64,000 nt of DNA from Imperialibacter sp040222815 (GCF_040222815.1 NZ_JAVKCH010000001.1:1-64000); one strand, 5' to 3'. Positions 17,278-26,861 are shown, counted from the stretch's first letter. The notes: generated by a model not told the origin, from the letters alone. Translations and numbers: made by a program.

Positions 17278-17318
17278 GTTACTTTTTGTCCCATCCGGGA
17301 ACGGCAAGAAAAAGTAAC
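17278..17318. repeat. Hairpin element in the 840-base gap 16985-17823
   Basis: GTTACTTTTT (17278-17287) and AAAAAGTAAC (17309-17318) are exact complements around CCCATCCGGG. Sequences of this kind (a GTTACTTTTT arm, a GC core and an AAAAAGTAAC arm) recur between genes in Bacteroidota genomes, from memory, so this is probably a dispersed palindromic repeat. The rest of the gap shows no convincing gene. A 15-base near-repeat (GCAAGTCGACGATTT at 17087, GCAAGTCCACGATTT at 17449) is also present. Confidence 0.45.
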
Positions 17319-17697
17319 AGCCAGTCCGGCTTGAGGGCAAAAAGCTAACCTTTAGTGGGACAGAAATTAAGAAATGTGCAGAAACCTTGAGAGAAAATCG
17401 ATCCTAGTCGCCGTTCTATCCCGTTCTGGAGCAGGGCACCCATAGTACGCAAGTCCACGATTTAGCTTCGTAACAGGCAGATTGCTTCAGTCGTTGAAAT
17501 GAGCTACTCACAATTGAGATTATGTAACTCCCTCGCAATAATCGATGAGTTTGTGTTGGCGTGTATTAATTCGGAGTCTCAACCACGGTAGATGGCAGTT
17601 AGGAGCAAGCTTTCTTGGCTCGAAGATACAATTGCTGACTACAATCAATTGCCGGCGGGGGTGGTCAACGCTTTAGAGCCGCTCCGCTAACACCAAA

Positions 17698-17741
17698 TTA
17701 AAGAGGTCACTATTTGCTTTGTGGCAGAGTGACCTCTTTAA
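17698..17741. terminator. Strong 14-bp perfect hairpin upstream of the MFS gene
   Basis: TTAAAGAGGTCACT (17698-17711) and AGTGACCTCTTTAA (17728-17741) are perfect complements with a 16-base loop. There is a weak T-rich tail on either strand. It may be a bidirectional terminator or a regulatory palindrome 83 bases upstream of the ATG at 17824. Confidence 0.45.
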
Positions 17742-17823
17742 TCGTTTCAATTGGCAGCCACTCGAAGCAACCTACTTGTAACTAACCAACTCCCTCCAAA
17801 GTTTATTACCTTCACACCTTCCT

Positions 17824-19173
17824 ATGAAAAGACGAGAGTGGGCGAATTTTCCGTTTCATCCCGGAAAGTGGCCCTTTTTTTACGGATGGATGATTCTCCT
17901 GTGGGGATCACTCGGCATCGTGATGAGCATCCCGGGCCAAACCATGGGCGTGTCGGTATTCACCGATTCGCTGCTGGGTAGCCTGCACATCAGCCGGGAT
18001 GAGCTGAGCTTCGCTTACATGCTTGGCACCATCGGCAGCTCCTTTATGCTGCCCTGGGCGGGCCGACTGTACGACCGCCTGGGCGTGCGCCCCACGGCTG
18101 TGGCCGCCGCTATTGGGCTTGGGCTGATCCTCGTTTGGCTCAGCAATATCGACAGCCTGCTGTCGGGCTGGATCGCCGCACAAGCCACTACCGCCATCGT
18201 CATCACGTTGTTTGCCACCTTTCTGCTGCTGCGCTTTTTCGGGCAGGGTGTGCTCACCATCGTGTCCCGCAACATGATGGTTCAGTGGTTCGATCAGCGC
18301 CGTGGATTCGCTACAGGCTTTAGCAATGTATTCGTGTCGCTGGCCTTTTCTATTTCTCCACTTTTCCTCTTCACTCTCATCGAGGCCTATACCTGGGAAG
18401 GTGCCTAGCAGGTGATGGCGCTGCTGGTCGGCTTAGCGTTTCCTGTCGTGATCATTGTGTTTTTCCGTAATAGACCTGAAGACAGCGGCCTGCTACCCGA
18501 TGGTCGCCCGCCGGGGGAAGAACTGACTGTGTCTGCTAAAAAGAAGAAAAAGATCCTTTTCCCGGTGATCAAGGAGTTTACCGCTGCTGAAGCTATTCGC
18601 AACTTCCCTTTCTGGGTGTTCGCCCTTATGATGGCCATGCAGGCATTGTATTTCACGGGCTTCACTTTTCATGTGATGTCCGTTTTTGCGGAGGCCGGGC
18701 TGCCCGATACCATGGCCATCACCATCTTCCAGCCCGTGGCCATCATCGCTGTGGTGGTTACGCTGGTGGCGAGCAGCGTGAGCGACCACATTCCGCTCAA
18801 ATACCTGCTATACTTCAAAGGAGGGGGAGCCTGCCTGGGCATCCTTGGCGTGATCTTCCTGGGCACTACCAGCTGGGGCTACTACCTGATCATTATTGGC
18901 AATGGTTTCATGACAGGCCTCTATGCTGTACTGGCCACCGTCACCTGGCCAAGGTACTACGGCCGTGCTCATCTGGGTGCTATCAGTGGTCAGGCCATGA
19001 TGATGATCGTTTTCGGCAGTGCCCTGGGGCCAATGTTGTTCAGCCGTTCGTTGTCGTACTTCGGCACCTACAATGTGAGTGGGTGGCTGTGCTTTGCGGT
19101 GTACTTCAGCCTGACCATCATGGCCTTTTGGGCGGATAATCCGCAGAAGGTGTTGGCGGAGAGGCGGGGTTGA
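17824..19173 (+). pseudogene. MFS transporter interrupted by an in-frame amber codon
   Basis: The reading frame runs from ATG 17824 to 19173 (~449 codons) with one TAG at 18406-18408. Both sides are in the same frame, and the context WEGA-stop-QVMALL implies an original Trp (TGG to TAG). The first half contains YGWMILLWGSLG, the MFS motif A-like GRLYDRLGVRP and several hydrophobic helices (TM1-6). The second half has the remaining helices (FWVFALMMAMQALYF, GLYAVLATVTWPRYYGR). Together they make a normal-length 12-TM major facilitator of unknown substrate, with a YGW start reminiscent of the OFA/monocarboxylate group. Either it is recently inactivated, the base is wrong, or the amber codon is suppressed. 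A restart at 18418 would give only half a transporter. Confidence 0.8.
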
Positions 19174-19372
19174 GAAGGGGAGTGGTTCACGCTCCGAGTC
19201 TATATACGCCAACACAAGCTCATCGGTTATTGCCACTCTTCCAGTTTTCAACGCCATTACTTTCCTTTTTGATAGCGCTATACCAAAGTATAGTATCGTA
19301 AATAATCCGTCTGACTTGCGTTAGTGATTGTAGTGCACCAGGAAGACAATGATTAACTAAAGATCCAAAAAG

Positions 19373-20245
19373 ATGAGCTTACATAGAAAACTAGGAAAAA
19401 CCTACACACCTGCCAATCAGCAAGGATTTCTCGGGCCGGGCCACATTGCCAGGGCCGTGATTCAAGTGCCTTATCCCGACAGCGACCCCTTTATCATGCT
19501 AATGGACGATATGCTTGATAAAAAGGACAATATTCCGGTTGGTGGGCCTCACCCGCATGCCGGTTTTGAAACGGTGACACTTATGCTTGAGGGAGAAATG
19601 GGTGATAAGGAGCATACAATGAAAGCTGGCGACCTACAAATCATGACGGCAGGAAGCGGCATTGTGCACACAGAAACCATCGACAAGGAAGCGAAAATGC
19701 GGATCTTGCAATTGTGGCTTAACCTTCCTAAAAAAGACAGACAGGCCTTGCCGAGGGTGCAAGATATTTCTCTTGAACATGTGCCGACCAAAAGCAAAAA
19801 AGGGCTGGCACTTAGGTTATACAGCGGATCGTTGGCCGGTTTAACATCTCCGATCAAAAATTATACGCCACTCATTTTGGCCGACATTACCCTTGAGCCA
19901 GGCATTTCCACGACGCTGGACGTACCGGCTTCTTACACGGCCTTTCTGTATGTGATCGATGGAAACGTATTGGTCGGAGATGAGGGCAAGCAGCTAAAGA
20001 CGAATCAGGTCGGATGGTTAGACAGACCTTCGGCAGAGGGCGACAGCCAGCTTCGGTTGGAGGCAGGTGAAACGGGTGCCCGTGCAATTTTGTATGCCGG
20101 GCAGCCGCAAAACGATGAAATTGTTTCTCATGGCCCATTCATTGCCGACACTGAGGAAGACATCAGGCGACTGTACAGGGAATATCGAAACGGTGAAATG
20201 AATCACATTTCCATGGTGGAGGAAGAGCAAAAGATGACATGGTGA
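19373..20245 (+). CDS. Pirin family cupin protein
   Basis: 290 residues. The N-terminal cupin carries the metal-site signature GGPHPHAGFETVT (~57-69, His60, His62 and Glu66 as ligands), with the later His in GSGIVHTETI. The central QLWLNLPKKDR and a second degenerate cupin domain complete the pirin fold. Bacterial pirins bind Fe and include quercetin dioxygenases and regulators of pyruvate metabolism; the role here is not determined. Cytosolic, monocistronic and followed by a terminator. Confidence 0.9.
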   Translation: MSLHRKLGKTYTPANQQGFLGPGHIARAVIQVPYPDSDPFIMLMDDMLDKKDNIPVGGPHPHAGFETVTLMLEGEMGDKEHTMKAGDLQIMTAGSGIVHTETIDKEAKMRILQLWLNLPKKDRQALPRVQDISLEHVPTKSKKGLALRLYSGSLAGLTSPIKNYTPLILADITLEPGISTTLDVPASYTAFLYVIDGNVLVGDEGKQLKTNQVGWLDRPSAEGDSQLRLEAGETGARAILYAGQPQNDEIVSHGPFIADTEEDIRRLYREYRNGEMNHISMVEEEQKMTW

Positions 20246-20281
20246 ACAACTACCATCGTGTAGCTTGGAAACAGATAGAAG

Positions 20282-20307
20282 AGCGGCAGGGCATGCCGCT
20301 TTTTTTA
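20282..20307 (+). terminator. Intrinsic terminator after the pirin gene
   Basis: AGCGGCA (20282-20288) pairs with TGCCGCT (20294-20300) around a 5-base loop and runs directly into a T-run (20300-20306). Confidence 0.8.
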
Positions 20308-20369
20308 TGGCTGTTACGCCTTTTGTGTGGCTGGTTTAGCGTTGGTTTTTGGTGATCACCGAACATTTC

Positions 20370-20426
20370 ATCTATTTAATAGAACAAATTAAAATAGCTC
20401 CCGTATATTTGTTCTATTAAATAGAT
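20370..20426 (+). promoter_or_regulatory. PadR operator/promoter: 19-bp perfect inverted repeat
   Basis: Bases 20370-20388 and 20408-20426 are perfect 19-base reverse complements separated by 19 bases. Each arm contains a near-palindrome of its own, TCTATTTAATAGA (20371-20383) and TCTATTAAATAGA (20413-20425), 42 bases apart. A TATATTTG box (TAnnTTTG) at 20404-20411 runs into the second arm, and the PadR start codon follows at 20432. The layout fits autorepression by a dimeric winged-helix regulator occluding the -7 box. Repression is inferred. Confidence 0.65.
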
Positions 20427-20431
20427 AAAAT

Positions 20432-20764
20432 ATGTCAAAGGAGCATTTGGGCGAATTAGAGGAGTTGATACTACTGGTTATTCTTAAGCTTGAGAAAGAC
20501 GCCTATGGCTTGGCCATCCGGCAGGAGATCATCAGGCAGGCGCAACGCTCAGTAACTATCGGTGCGGTGCATGGCACTGTGAACCGGCTGGAGGACAAGG
20601 GCCTGATAGAGTCGGAGTACGGCGGTGCCACAGAAGAGAGGGGCGGTCGGCGTAAGCGGATACTGACCGTGACAGCGGCTGGACTGAAAGCCCTGGAGAG
20701 GAGCAAGGACGTGAAAATGAACTTATGGCAGCAGATTCCTGTGCTGGCCGTCAACAAATCATAA
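20432..20764 (+). CDS. PadR family transcriptional regulator
   Basis: 110 residues. The winged-helix signature LGELEELILLVILKLEKDAYGLAIRQEI is followed by the recognition helix and wing GAVHGTVNRLEDKGLIESEYGGATEERGGRRKRILTVTAAGLKAL. This is the short PadR type with a minimal dimerisation helix. It lies 4 bases upstream of a MacB/FtsX-like permease, a common pairing in Cytophagales, and behind a double palindromic operator. It probably represses the pair until an effector such as a toxic compound or envelope stress signal appears. Confidence 0.9.
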   Translation: MSKEHLGELEELILLVILKLEKDAYGLAIRQEIIRQAQRSVTIGAVHGTVNRLEDKGLIESEYGGATEERGGRRKRILTVTAAGLKALERSKDVKMNLWQQIPVLAVNKS

Positions 20765-20768
20765 AGGC

Positions 20769-23363
20769 ATGAAACGAAGACAACCACCCAGATTGCCCGA
20801 ATGGTTGCTTGGCAGGTTATGTCGGGAGGAGCTTGTGGAAGAGATCATGGGCGACATGTACGAATACTATGAGCTGCTCAGCCACAAGCCAACCTGGAAG
20901 CGCCACCTGCATTACTGGTTCCACAGCTTTCAATTTCTCAGGCCCAGAATGATCAAAAAACTACCCATGGGACAAAACAGCAGTTTCTTCGGACTCTTCA
21001 GAGCAAATCTTCGAATGGCCTTTCGCAGTTATTCCAAAAATAAGCTGGTGTCGGGCTTGAGCCTGGCCACGCTGGTATTTGGGGTAGTCTGCTTTCAGTT
21101 GGTGTACGCCTGGATAAGGAATGAGCAGTCTATGGACGATTTTCACTCGAAAGGAGATCGGATTCATCTGGTGGTGGGCAAACTGAACCCTGATACCGAT
21201 TGGAATGCCTTCGATGTGCAGCGTATGTTCAATATCAACTACGCTGAAATTCCTCATGTGGAGAAAAGCATGGTAGTACACAGCTACCGGCCCGATGAAA
21301 TCAAACTTGTGAGCAAGGGCATGGACCATAGGGGCAAAGCGCTGATCGTAGACAGTACCTTCTTTGACTTCTTCGATTTTGAGCTCACAAGGGGTGCCCG
21401 TGATGTGCTGAATGATCCGCAGAGTATCGTGATCACCAAAGCCTTCGCCAGCAGGGTATTTGGCAAAGAAGATCCCATGGGGCAGGTTGTCGATATTAAA
21501 TGCGACCAAACTGGCACCTACAAAGTCGCAGGCTTAGTGGAAAAGATTCCATCCAATAGTTCTATCTCCTTCGACTTCCTTGTACCCCGCCAATCGAGCC
21601 GGTTTTGGAGGCGGATGCCGCAGAACCTTATCCTGACTGACTCCTTCTTTGACCAGGCCACTTTCGACGACGATATGGCCGTGTTGAAAGCCGAAAGCAC
21701 CCGGTTTCCTGAGAGTGTGTTGTCGTCCTTTCCGCTGAAATCCATTTACCTCGACCGGTCGGTGGAGATTCCGCTGTTCGCCAAGTATGGCAACCGAACC
21801 AACAACCAAACCATGGAAGGCGTAGCGCTGGTGCTGGTGCTGATTACCCTGGTTAGTTTCGTCAACCTGCAAACGAGCCTTCAGCTTACTTTGGTTCGAA
21901 AAATTGGGGTCAAGTACATCATTGGCGCCTCCCGCTTTGACGTCGGGCTGGAAATTGCAGTCAGCAGGCTTATCTACCTCATAGTGGGAGCCGGGCTTGG
22001 TTTTTTACTGTATCAATGGCTGTTTCCTTATTACGTGGGCCTGCTCGATCTCGATCTTGACAGTACCCCATCATTTGATATGGTTAGCATTTTCGCTGTA
22101 ATGGGCGGTATTGTGTTGGTATCGTGGCTGGTATCGTTTGTGCAGGTGTACCGTCTTAAAACGTCGCAGGCCATCGCAGGCAAGCTCAGTCTGAAGATTC
22201 CCCGCCTGCAGCGGATACTTACTACGCTACAGTATGCCATTACTATTTTGCTGCTGGCGGCTACTACTGTAGTGTTTTTGCAATTGGGCTACATGCTCAA
22301 CAAAGACACCGGGCTGCACCAGCGCAATATTGTTCAAACCGATTTCTTCGAAATGATGCCTAATCAGGCACAGGACAGTGTGGCCCTGGAACGAATGCTG
22401 CGGCAGCATGACTATGTGCTCAATCAGTTAAATAACCACCCCGGCATTCGTACCGTGTCGCAGGGCACGACTCCTATCGACATGGCGTTCGAAAGCTCGT
22501 GGAAAATCGCCAGCGATGGCAATGAATATACGCCTGTGTATACGATGCCCGCCGACCCTCATTACGCCGACGTGTTTGGTATGGAATTGGTAGAAGGCCG
22601 GTTTTTTTCTGACACGCTCGACAACAACAATGACAACAAGTTGGTAATCAATGAAGCCGCCAAAGCGTACTGGGGCATTGACGATATAAGTCAGGTAAAG
22701 CTGACCACCAACACCAGGTCGTCCAGTCAAGTGGATTACACCATCATAGGTGTGGTGAAAGATTACCACTACCAACACCTTTCTCACAAGATCAGGCCGT
22801 TGATTCTTTCTTATTCCATTTACCAGGACACGGATGTGCTGCTAAGCGTAGAGGAGGGACATATGGACGAGGTGGTTGCTTTTTTGGGTGACCTTTACAG
22901 GGAGGTGAACCCGGGTGGCATTTTCACCTATCAAACGATGGAAGATAAGATAGATGCCCAGTATGCTGCCGAAAAACGCCTGAGCAGTATTTACTTGACC
23001 TTCAGCGTGGTCGCATTGGTGCTGTCGTCCATTGGCTTGTTTACTTTTGCTTTTCACGAGACCAGGCGAAGAACCAAAGAAGTAGGCATACGAAAAGTAA
23101 GCGGTGCGGGCTTCGAGCAGGTGTTTTGGCTGTTGAACCTTTCCTTTTTAAAATCGGTGGCTGTGGCCTTCGTACTGGCGACTCCTCTTGTGTGGTACCT
23201 GATGCGCATGTGGCTAGACAACTTTGCGTACAGAGTGGAGCTAAGCTGGTGGATATTTGCCGGTGTGGCGGTGTTGGTATTAGTGGTCGCCATGTCCACC
23301 GTGCTTTGGCAAACCATTAGCCTATCGAAAGCCAGTCCGGTGGAGAGCCTGCGGTATGAATAG
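20769..23363 (+). CDS. MacB/FtsX-type ABC transporter permease with permease-prefix domain
   Basis: 864 residues. Residues 1-65 (LPEWLLGRLCREELVEEIMGDMYEYYELL) form the permease-prefix domain seen when a PadR gene precedes. A MacB-PCD periplasmic domain follows the first TM (SKNKLVSGLSLATLVFGVVCFQLVYAWI). FtsX TM bundles lie near 345-470 (VALVLVLITLVSFVNLQ, VGAGLGFLLYQWLF) and at the C-terminus (RTKEVGIRKVSGAGFEQVFWLL). No ATPase gene is adjacent, so the NBD is encoded elsewhere. It probably exports a lipoprotein, peptide or toxic compound, or acts as a mechanotransmitting permease. Stoichiometry and substrate are unknown. Confidence 0.88.
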   Translation: MKRRQPPRLPEWLLGRLCREELVEEIMGDMYEYYELLSHKPTWKRHLHYWFHSFQFLRPRMIKKLPMGQNSSFFGLFRANLRMAFRSYSKNKLVSGLSLATLVFGVVCFQLVYAWIRNEQSMDDFHSKGDRIHLVVGKLNPDTDWNAFDVQRMFNINYAEIPHVEKSMVVHSYRPDEIKLVSKGMDHRGKALIVDSTFFDFFDFELTRGARDVLNDPQSIVITKAFASRVFGKEDPMGQVVDIKCDQTGTYKVAGLVEKIPSNSSISFDFLVPRQSSRFWRRMPQNLILTDSFFDQATFDDDMAVLKAESTRFPESVLSSFPLKSIYLDRSVEIPLFAKYGNRTNNQTMEGVALVLVLITLVSFVNLQTSLQLTLVRKIGVKYIIGASRFDVGLEIAVSRLIYLIVGAGLGFLLYQWLFPYYVGLLDLDLDSTPSFDMVSIFAVMGGIVLVSWLVSFVQVYRLKTSQAIAGKLSLKIPRLQRILTTLQYAITILLLAATTVVFLQLGYMLNKDTGLHQRNIVQTDFFEMMPNQAQDSVALERMLRQHDYVLNQLNNHPGIRTVSQGTTPIDMAFESSWKIASDGNEYTPVYTMPADPHYADVFGMELVEGRFFSDTLDNNNDNKLVINEAAKAYWGIDDISQVKLTTNTRSSSQVDYTIIGVVKDYHYQHLSHKIRPLILSYSIYQDTDVLLSVEEGHMDEVVAFLGDLYREVNPGGIFTYQTMEDKIDAQYAAEKRLSSIYLTFSVVALVLSSIGLFTFAFHETRRRTKEVGIRKVSGAGFEQVFWLLNLSFLKSVAVAFVLATPLVWYLMRMWLDNFAYRVELSWWIFAGVAVLVLVVAMSTVLWQTISLSKASPVESLRYE

Positions 23364-23517
23364 GTGATTCGCAGCATTACAGGCAGCTTGACCATTCCTG
23401 ATACACAGGGTGTCAAACTAACAGGCCACCACTCATCAAAACCGGCTTCTTCAAGGTTGAAAATCCGATACTTTAGCGGCTCGTTAATTCTGGTTTCAAC
23501 CGATTACCAATCAACTT

Positions 23518-25065
23518 ATGAAGAAGATATTCCAGCTGGCAATGCTGCTATTCGTTTTTGTGGTTCAGGCGGCCGTTGCACAAGATGATGCCATCGTAGA
23601 TAAAATCGTCGCTGAAGGTACCGACAATTCCCAACTCGAAATACTGGGCCATCAATTGATGGACGTGATCGGGCCACGCCTGGTGGGCACACCACAAATG
23701 AAAGCCGCTAACGACTGGGCCGTGAAGACCTATGCTGGCTGGGGCATTACCGCCGAAAATGAGGAGTGGGGCAAATGGAAAGGCTGGGAGAGAGGCATTA
23801 CGCATATCGATATGGTGTCGCCACGGGTGGCGACGTTGCACGGCACGCAGCTGGCCTGGAGCCCGCCAACACCAAAGAAGGGGACTACTGCTGGGCTCGT
23901 GACATTGCCGGAAGTAGCTGATGAGGAATCCTTCAAAAGCTGGCTGCCCAGTGTGAAAGGCAAATTTGTGATGGTATCGATGCTTGAGCCCACAGGCCGC
24001 CCCGATTATAATTGGGAAGAGTTTGCTACTGAAGAGTCTTTCGAGAAAATGAAGAAGCAGCGGGAAGCGCAGACAGAGAAGTGGAATCAAAACATAAAAA
24101 ACACAGGCTACACTTCCCGCAACATCAATGAAGCACTGGAAGCTGCCGGTGCAGTAGGCATAGTGCAGTCGAGATGGTCGAAAGGCTTTGGAGCCAACAA
24201 GATTTTCGGAGCCAACACCAAGGCTATACCGGTAGTGGACTTGTCGCTTGAAGACTACGGCATGCTGTACCGCATGGTGGAGAAAGGCGATGCGCCGGTG
24301 ATCAGGGTTATGGCAGAGTCAAAAGACCTGGGCACCGTGCCCACATTCAATACCATCGCCACTATTCCGGGCACAGAACTTCCCAACGAGTATGTGATGC
24401 TTTCTGCTCACTTCGATTCGTGGGACGGCGGTACAGGCGCTACCGACAATGGCACCGGCACCCTCACCATGATGGAAGCGGCTCGTATCCTTAAGAAAGT
24501 GTATCCTAACCCCAGGCGCACCATCATCATTGGCCACTGGGGCAGCGAAGAGCAGGGATTGAACGGCTCAAGGGCATTTGTAGAAGATCATCCCGATATC
24601 GTAGAAAACCTGCAAGCCCTTTTCAATCAGGACAACGGCACCGGCAGGGTGGTCAGTATTTCTGGCCAGGGCTTCCTTCATTCGTATGACTATATCACCC
24701 GCTGGCTCGAGGCTGTGCCCAAGCAGTTTAAAAACGAAATTGAAACTACCTTTCCCGGCACTCCTGGTGGCGGCGGCTCCGATTACGCCTCGTTTGTAGC
24801 AGCAGGTGCTCCCGGCTTTTCGCTCAGCTCCCTGAGCTGGAGCTATGGCAACTATACGTGGCACACCAATCTCGACACCTACGACAAAATCGTGTTCGAT
24901 GATGTGCGCAATAACGCCATCCTGACAGCTATTCTGGCCTATCAGGCCAGTGAAGATCCGGAAAGGACTTCCCGGGAAAAGTCAGTGCTTCACCTCAGCC
25001 CCCGGACAGGCGAGCCCATGACCTGGCCTGAGCCAAGGTCGCCAAACAGGGATGGGGGGAATTGA
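23518..25065 (+). CDS. Secreted M28 family zinc aminopeptidase/carboxypeptidase Q-like
   Basis: 515 residues with a signal peptide (KKIFQLAMLLFVFVVQAAVAQ). A PA-type inserted domain (~120-270) precedes the catalytic domain. M28 zinc ligands are visible: HFDSWDGGTGATDNGTG (His and bridging Asp), GSEEQGLNGS (catalytic Glu and ligand Glu), FNQDNGTG (Asp) and WHTNLDTYDK (His near 454). It hydrolyses N-terminal residues or dipeptides in the periplasm or outside the cell. It stands alone, with 154 and 262 bases to the neighbouring genes. Confidence 0.9.
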   Translation: MKKIFQLAMLLFVFVVQAAVAQDDAIVDKIVAEGTDNSQLEILGHQLMDVIGPRLVGTPQMKAANDWAVKTYAGWGITAENEEWGKWKGWERGITHIDMVSPRVATLHGTQLAWSPPTPKKGTTAGLVTLPEVADEESFKSWLPSVKGKFVMVSMLEPTGRPDYNWEEFATEESFEKMKKQREAQTEKWNQNIKNTGYTSRNINEALEAAGAVGIVQSRWSKGFGANKIFGANTKAIPVVDLSLEDYGMLYRMVEKGDAPVIRVMAESKDLGTVPTFNTIATIPGTELPNEYVMLSAHFDSWDGGTGATDNGTGTLTMMEAARILKKVYPNPRRTIIIGHWGSEEQGLNGSRAFVEDHPDIVENLQALFNQDNGTGRVVSISGQGFLHSYDYITRWLEAVPKQFKNEIETTFPGTPGGGGSDYASFVAAGAPGFSLSSLSWSYGNYTWHTNLDTYDKIVFDDVRNNAILTAILAYQASEDPERTSREKSVLHLSPRTGEPMTWPEPRSPNRDGGN

Positions 25066-25327
25066 TGAGCAACTGAAGTTGAGTAAAGTTGTTTCTGATC
25101 AGTTTCGGTTGTGGCAACATGATGTTTTTTCTGGTCAAACTCTTCCTCTAGTCAGCTAAAGCTTTTGGATGGCGTTTTTGGCTAAAAGAAAGAACTCCTG
25201 CAGATATAGGAAGAGTATATTGTGCTTTGTAACTTGACGGATTGTGAAAAGTGAGAGAGTGATGCAATGATCGGTGACATTATGCAGTTTGACCTCTACC
25301 GAAACAGCATTACTTTTTAGTTTGGTT

Positions 25328-25702
25328 ATGAATGAACCCAGAATATTAATTTGCGAAGACAATGAGGCAGTCTCCACGCTGACAAAGTTCAAACTTGCCA
25401 GGGTGGGATATACAGCATGCGATATTGCAGCTGATGGGAGGATAGCCAGGGAGATGATTAGCAAAACTCCCTATGGTCTTATTATTACCGACATTCAGAT
25501 GCCCTTTGTTTCGGGGCTGGAACTCATCAAATACATTCGAAATGACCTGGGCCAACGCACACCTGTCATTATCTTGTCGTCGAACACTGACAAGAACACT
25601 GTGCTGAAGGGGTTTGACCGTGAAATTACTGAGTTTTTGGCCAAACCAGTCATTCCCAGAGAGTTGGTGCGAATGGTTAAGAAATTGCTGGAACGCAAGT
25701 AG
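25328..25702 (+). CDS. Single-domain response regulator (CheY-like receiver)
   Basis: 124 residues from ATG 25328. The frame is open to 25274, but the receiver fold begins with PRILICEDNEAV. Acidic pocket EDN, phospho-acceptor Asp in LIITDIQMPFVSGLEL, Thr/Ser switch in VIILSSNTDKN and Lys in FLAKPVIPREL are all present. No output domain. The histidine kinase is not nearby, so it is an orphan in this window. It probably signals by protein-protein contact or in a phosphorelay. Confidence 0.85.
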   Translation: MNEPRILICEDNEAVSTLTKFKLARVGYTACDIAADGRIAREMISKTPYGLIITDIQMPFVSGLELIKYIRNDLGQRTPVIILSSNTDKNTVLKGFDREITEFLAKPVIPRELVRMVKKLLERK

Positions 25703-25823
25703 AGTCTGCATCCTTTGCAGTTAATTGCCTCGCTATCATTCAGTTCCAATCAATGCATTTGTTTCGATAGAATGTCGTTAATTAGGTTTATCATACAGTT
25801 GCGAGTAGTTAAGAATTTAATCC

Positions 25824-25831
25824 TAAATTTG
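25824..25831 (+). promoter_or_regulatory. Probable -7 box of the accA promoter
   Basis: TAAATTTG matches the Bacteroidota -7 consensus TAnnTTTG. A TTG lies at 25799-25801, 22 bases upstream, and the start codon is 21 bases downstream. Confidence 0.5.
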
Positions 25832-25851
25832 TAGCATAAAACCACTAGGCG

Positions 25852-26799
25852 ATGCATTTAGAATTTGAAAAACCCATAGTAGATTTAGAGGCGAAGCTGA
25901 ACGAAATGAAGAGGCTGGCTTCTGACAATGGGGTGGACGTGACGGACGCAGTTCACAAGCTCGAAGACAAGATCATTAGATTGAAAGAAGAGACGTTTAC
26001 CAATTTGACCAGGTGGCAAAGAGTTCAGCTGTCGAGACACCCCGACCGCCCCTACACCCTTGACTACATCTACGAAATAACGAACGAATTTATAGAGTTG
26101 CACGGAGACAGAGCCGTGAGTGACGACAAAGCCATGATAGGCGGACTGGGCGAAATGGACGGGCAATCGGTCATGTTCATTGGTCAGCAGAAAGGTCGCA
26201 ACACCAAGCAGCGCCAGATGAGAAACTTTGGTATGGCCAATCCTGATGGCTACCGCAAGGCGCTCAGGCTGATGAAAACAGCAGAAAAGTTCAACGTGCC
26301 TATCATCACCTTTATCGACACCCCCGGGGCCTTTCCTGGGCTGGAAGCTGAAGAGAGAGGACAGGGAGAGGCCATTGCCAGGAACCTGAAAGAAATGATG
26401 ACGCTAAAAGTACCTGTGATATGTATCGTCATAGGTGAGGGGGCATCTGGCGGAGCCCTGGGTATTGGTATTGGAGATAGGGTGCTGATGCTGGAAAATT
26501 CGTGGTATTCTGTGATTTCGCCGGAAAACTGCTCAGCCATTCTATGGCGCACATGGGATTATAAAGAGCAAGCGGCTGATGCATTGAAACTGACGGCAAA
26601 AGATATGCTGGGCGTGAACCTGGTCGATGGCATTATTAAGGAGCCCCTTGGCGGTGCGCATACCGACATGAAGTCGGCGGCAGCTGAAATAAAGAAAGTG
26701 ATTTTTGCTGAGCTGAAAAAGCTTCAAAAGATGTCTGCTGAAGAAAGAATTAGCTCCCGCATCGACAAATTTTGTGCGATGGGTGTTGTGTCTGAGTAG
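25852..26799 (+). CDS. accA: Acetyl-CoA carboxylase carboxyltransferase alpha subunit
   Basis: 315 residues, full length for AccA. The N-terminal helical region (LEFEKPIVDLEAKLNEMKRL) is typical. Carboxyltransferase core motifs are present: YTLDYIYEITNEFIELHGDR, GGLGEMDGQSVMFIGQQKGR, FIDTPGAFPGLEAEERGQGE and GEGASGGALGIGIGD (oxyanion/CoA site). AccA with AccD transfers CO2 from carboxybiotin to acetyl-CoA, giving malonyl-CoA in the first step of fatty-acid synthesis. Cytosolic. It has its own promoter box and terminator, so it is likely monocistronic, although lipid-related genes follow. Confidence 0.97.
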   Translation: MHLEFEKPIVDLEAKLNEMKRLASDNGVDVTDAVHKLEDKIIRLKEETFTNLTRWQRVQLSRHPDRPYTLDYIYEITNEFIELHGDRAVSDDKAMIGGLGEMDGQSVMFIGQQKGRNTKQRQMRNFGMANPDGYRKALRLMKTAEKFNVPIITFIDTPGAFPGLEAEERGQGEAIARNLKEMMTLKVPVICIVIGEGASGGALGIGIGDRVLMLENSWYSVISPENCSAILWRTWDYKEQAADALKLTAKDMLGVNLVDGIIKEPLGGAHTDMKSAAAEIKKVIFAELKKLQKMSAEERISSRIDKFCAMGVVSE

Positions 26800-26824
26800 C
26801 GATCAGCAAACTCGTTAAAAGTAT

Positions 26825-26846
26825 ACCGGCCTAGTGCCGGTTTTTT
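26825..26846 (+). terminator. Intrinsic terminator after accA
   Basis: ACCGGC (26825-26830) pairs with GCCGGT (26836-26841) around CTAGT, followed by TTTTT to 26846. Confidence 0.8.
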
Positions 26847-26861
26847 GTTAAAGGAGGTGTG

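Noticed and set aside
17063..17317. 84-codon frame after the Mo-hydroxylase operon
   Set aside because: Composition is unlike a protein, it runs through the hairpin repeat at 17278-17318, and no homology is apparent.
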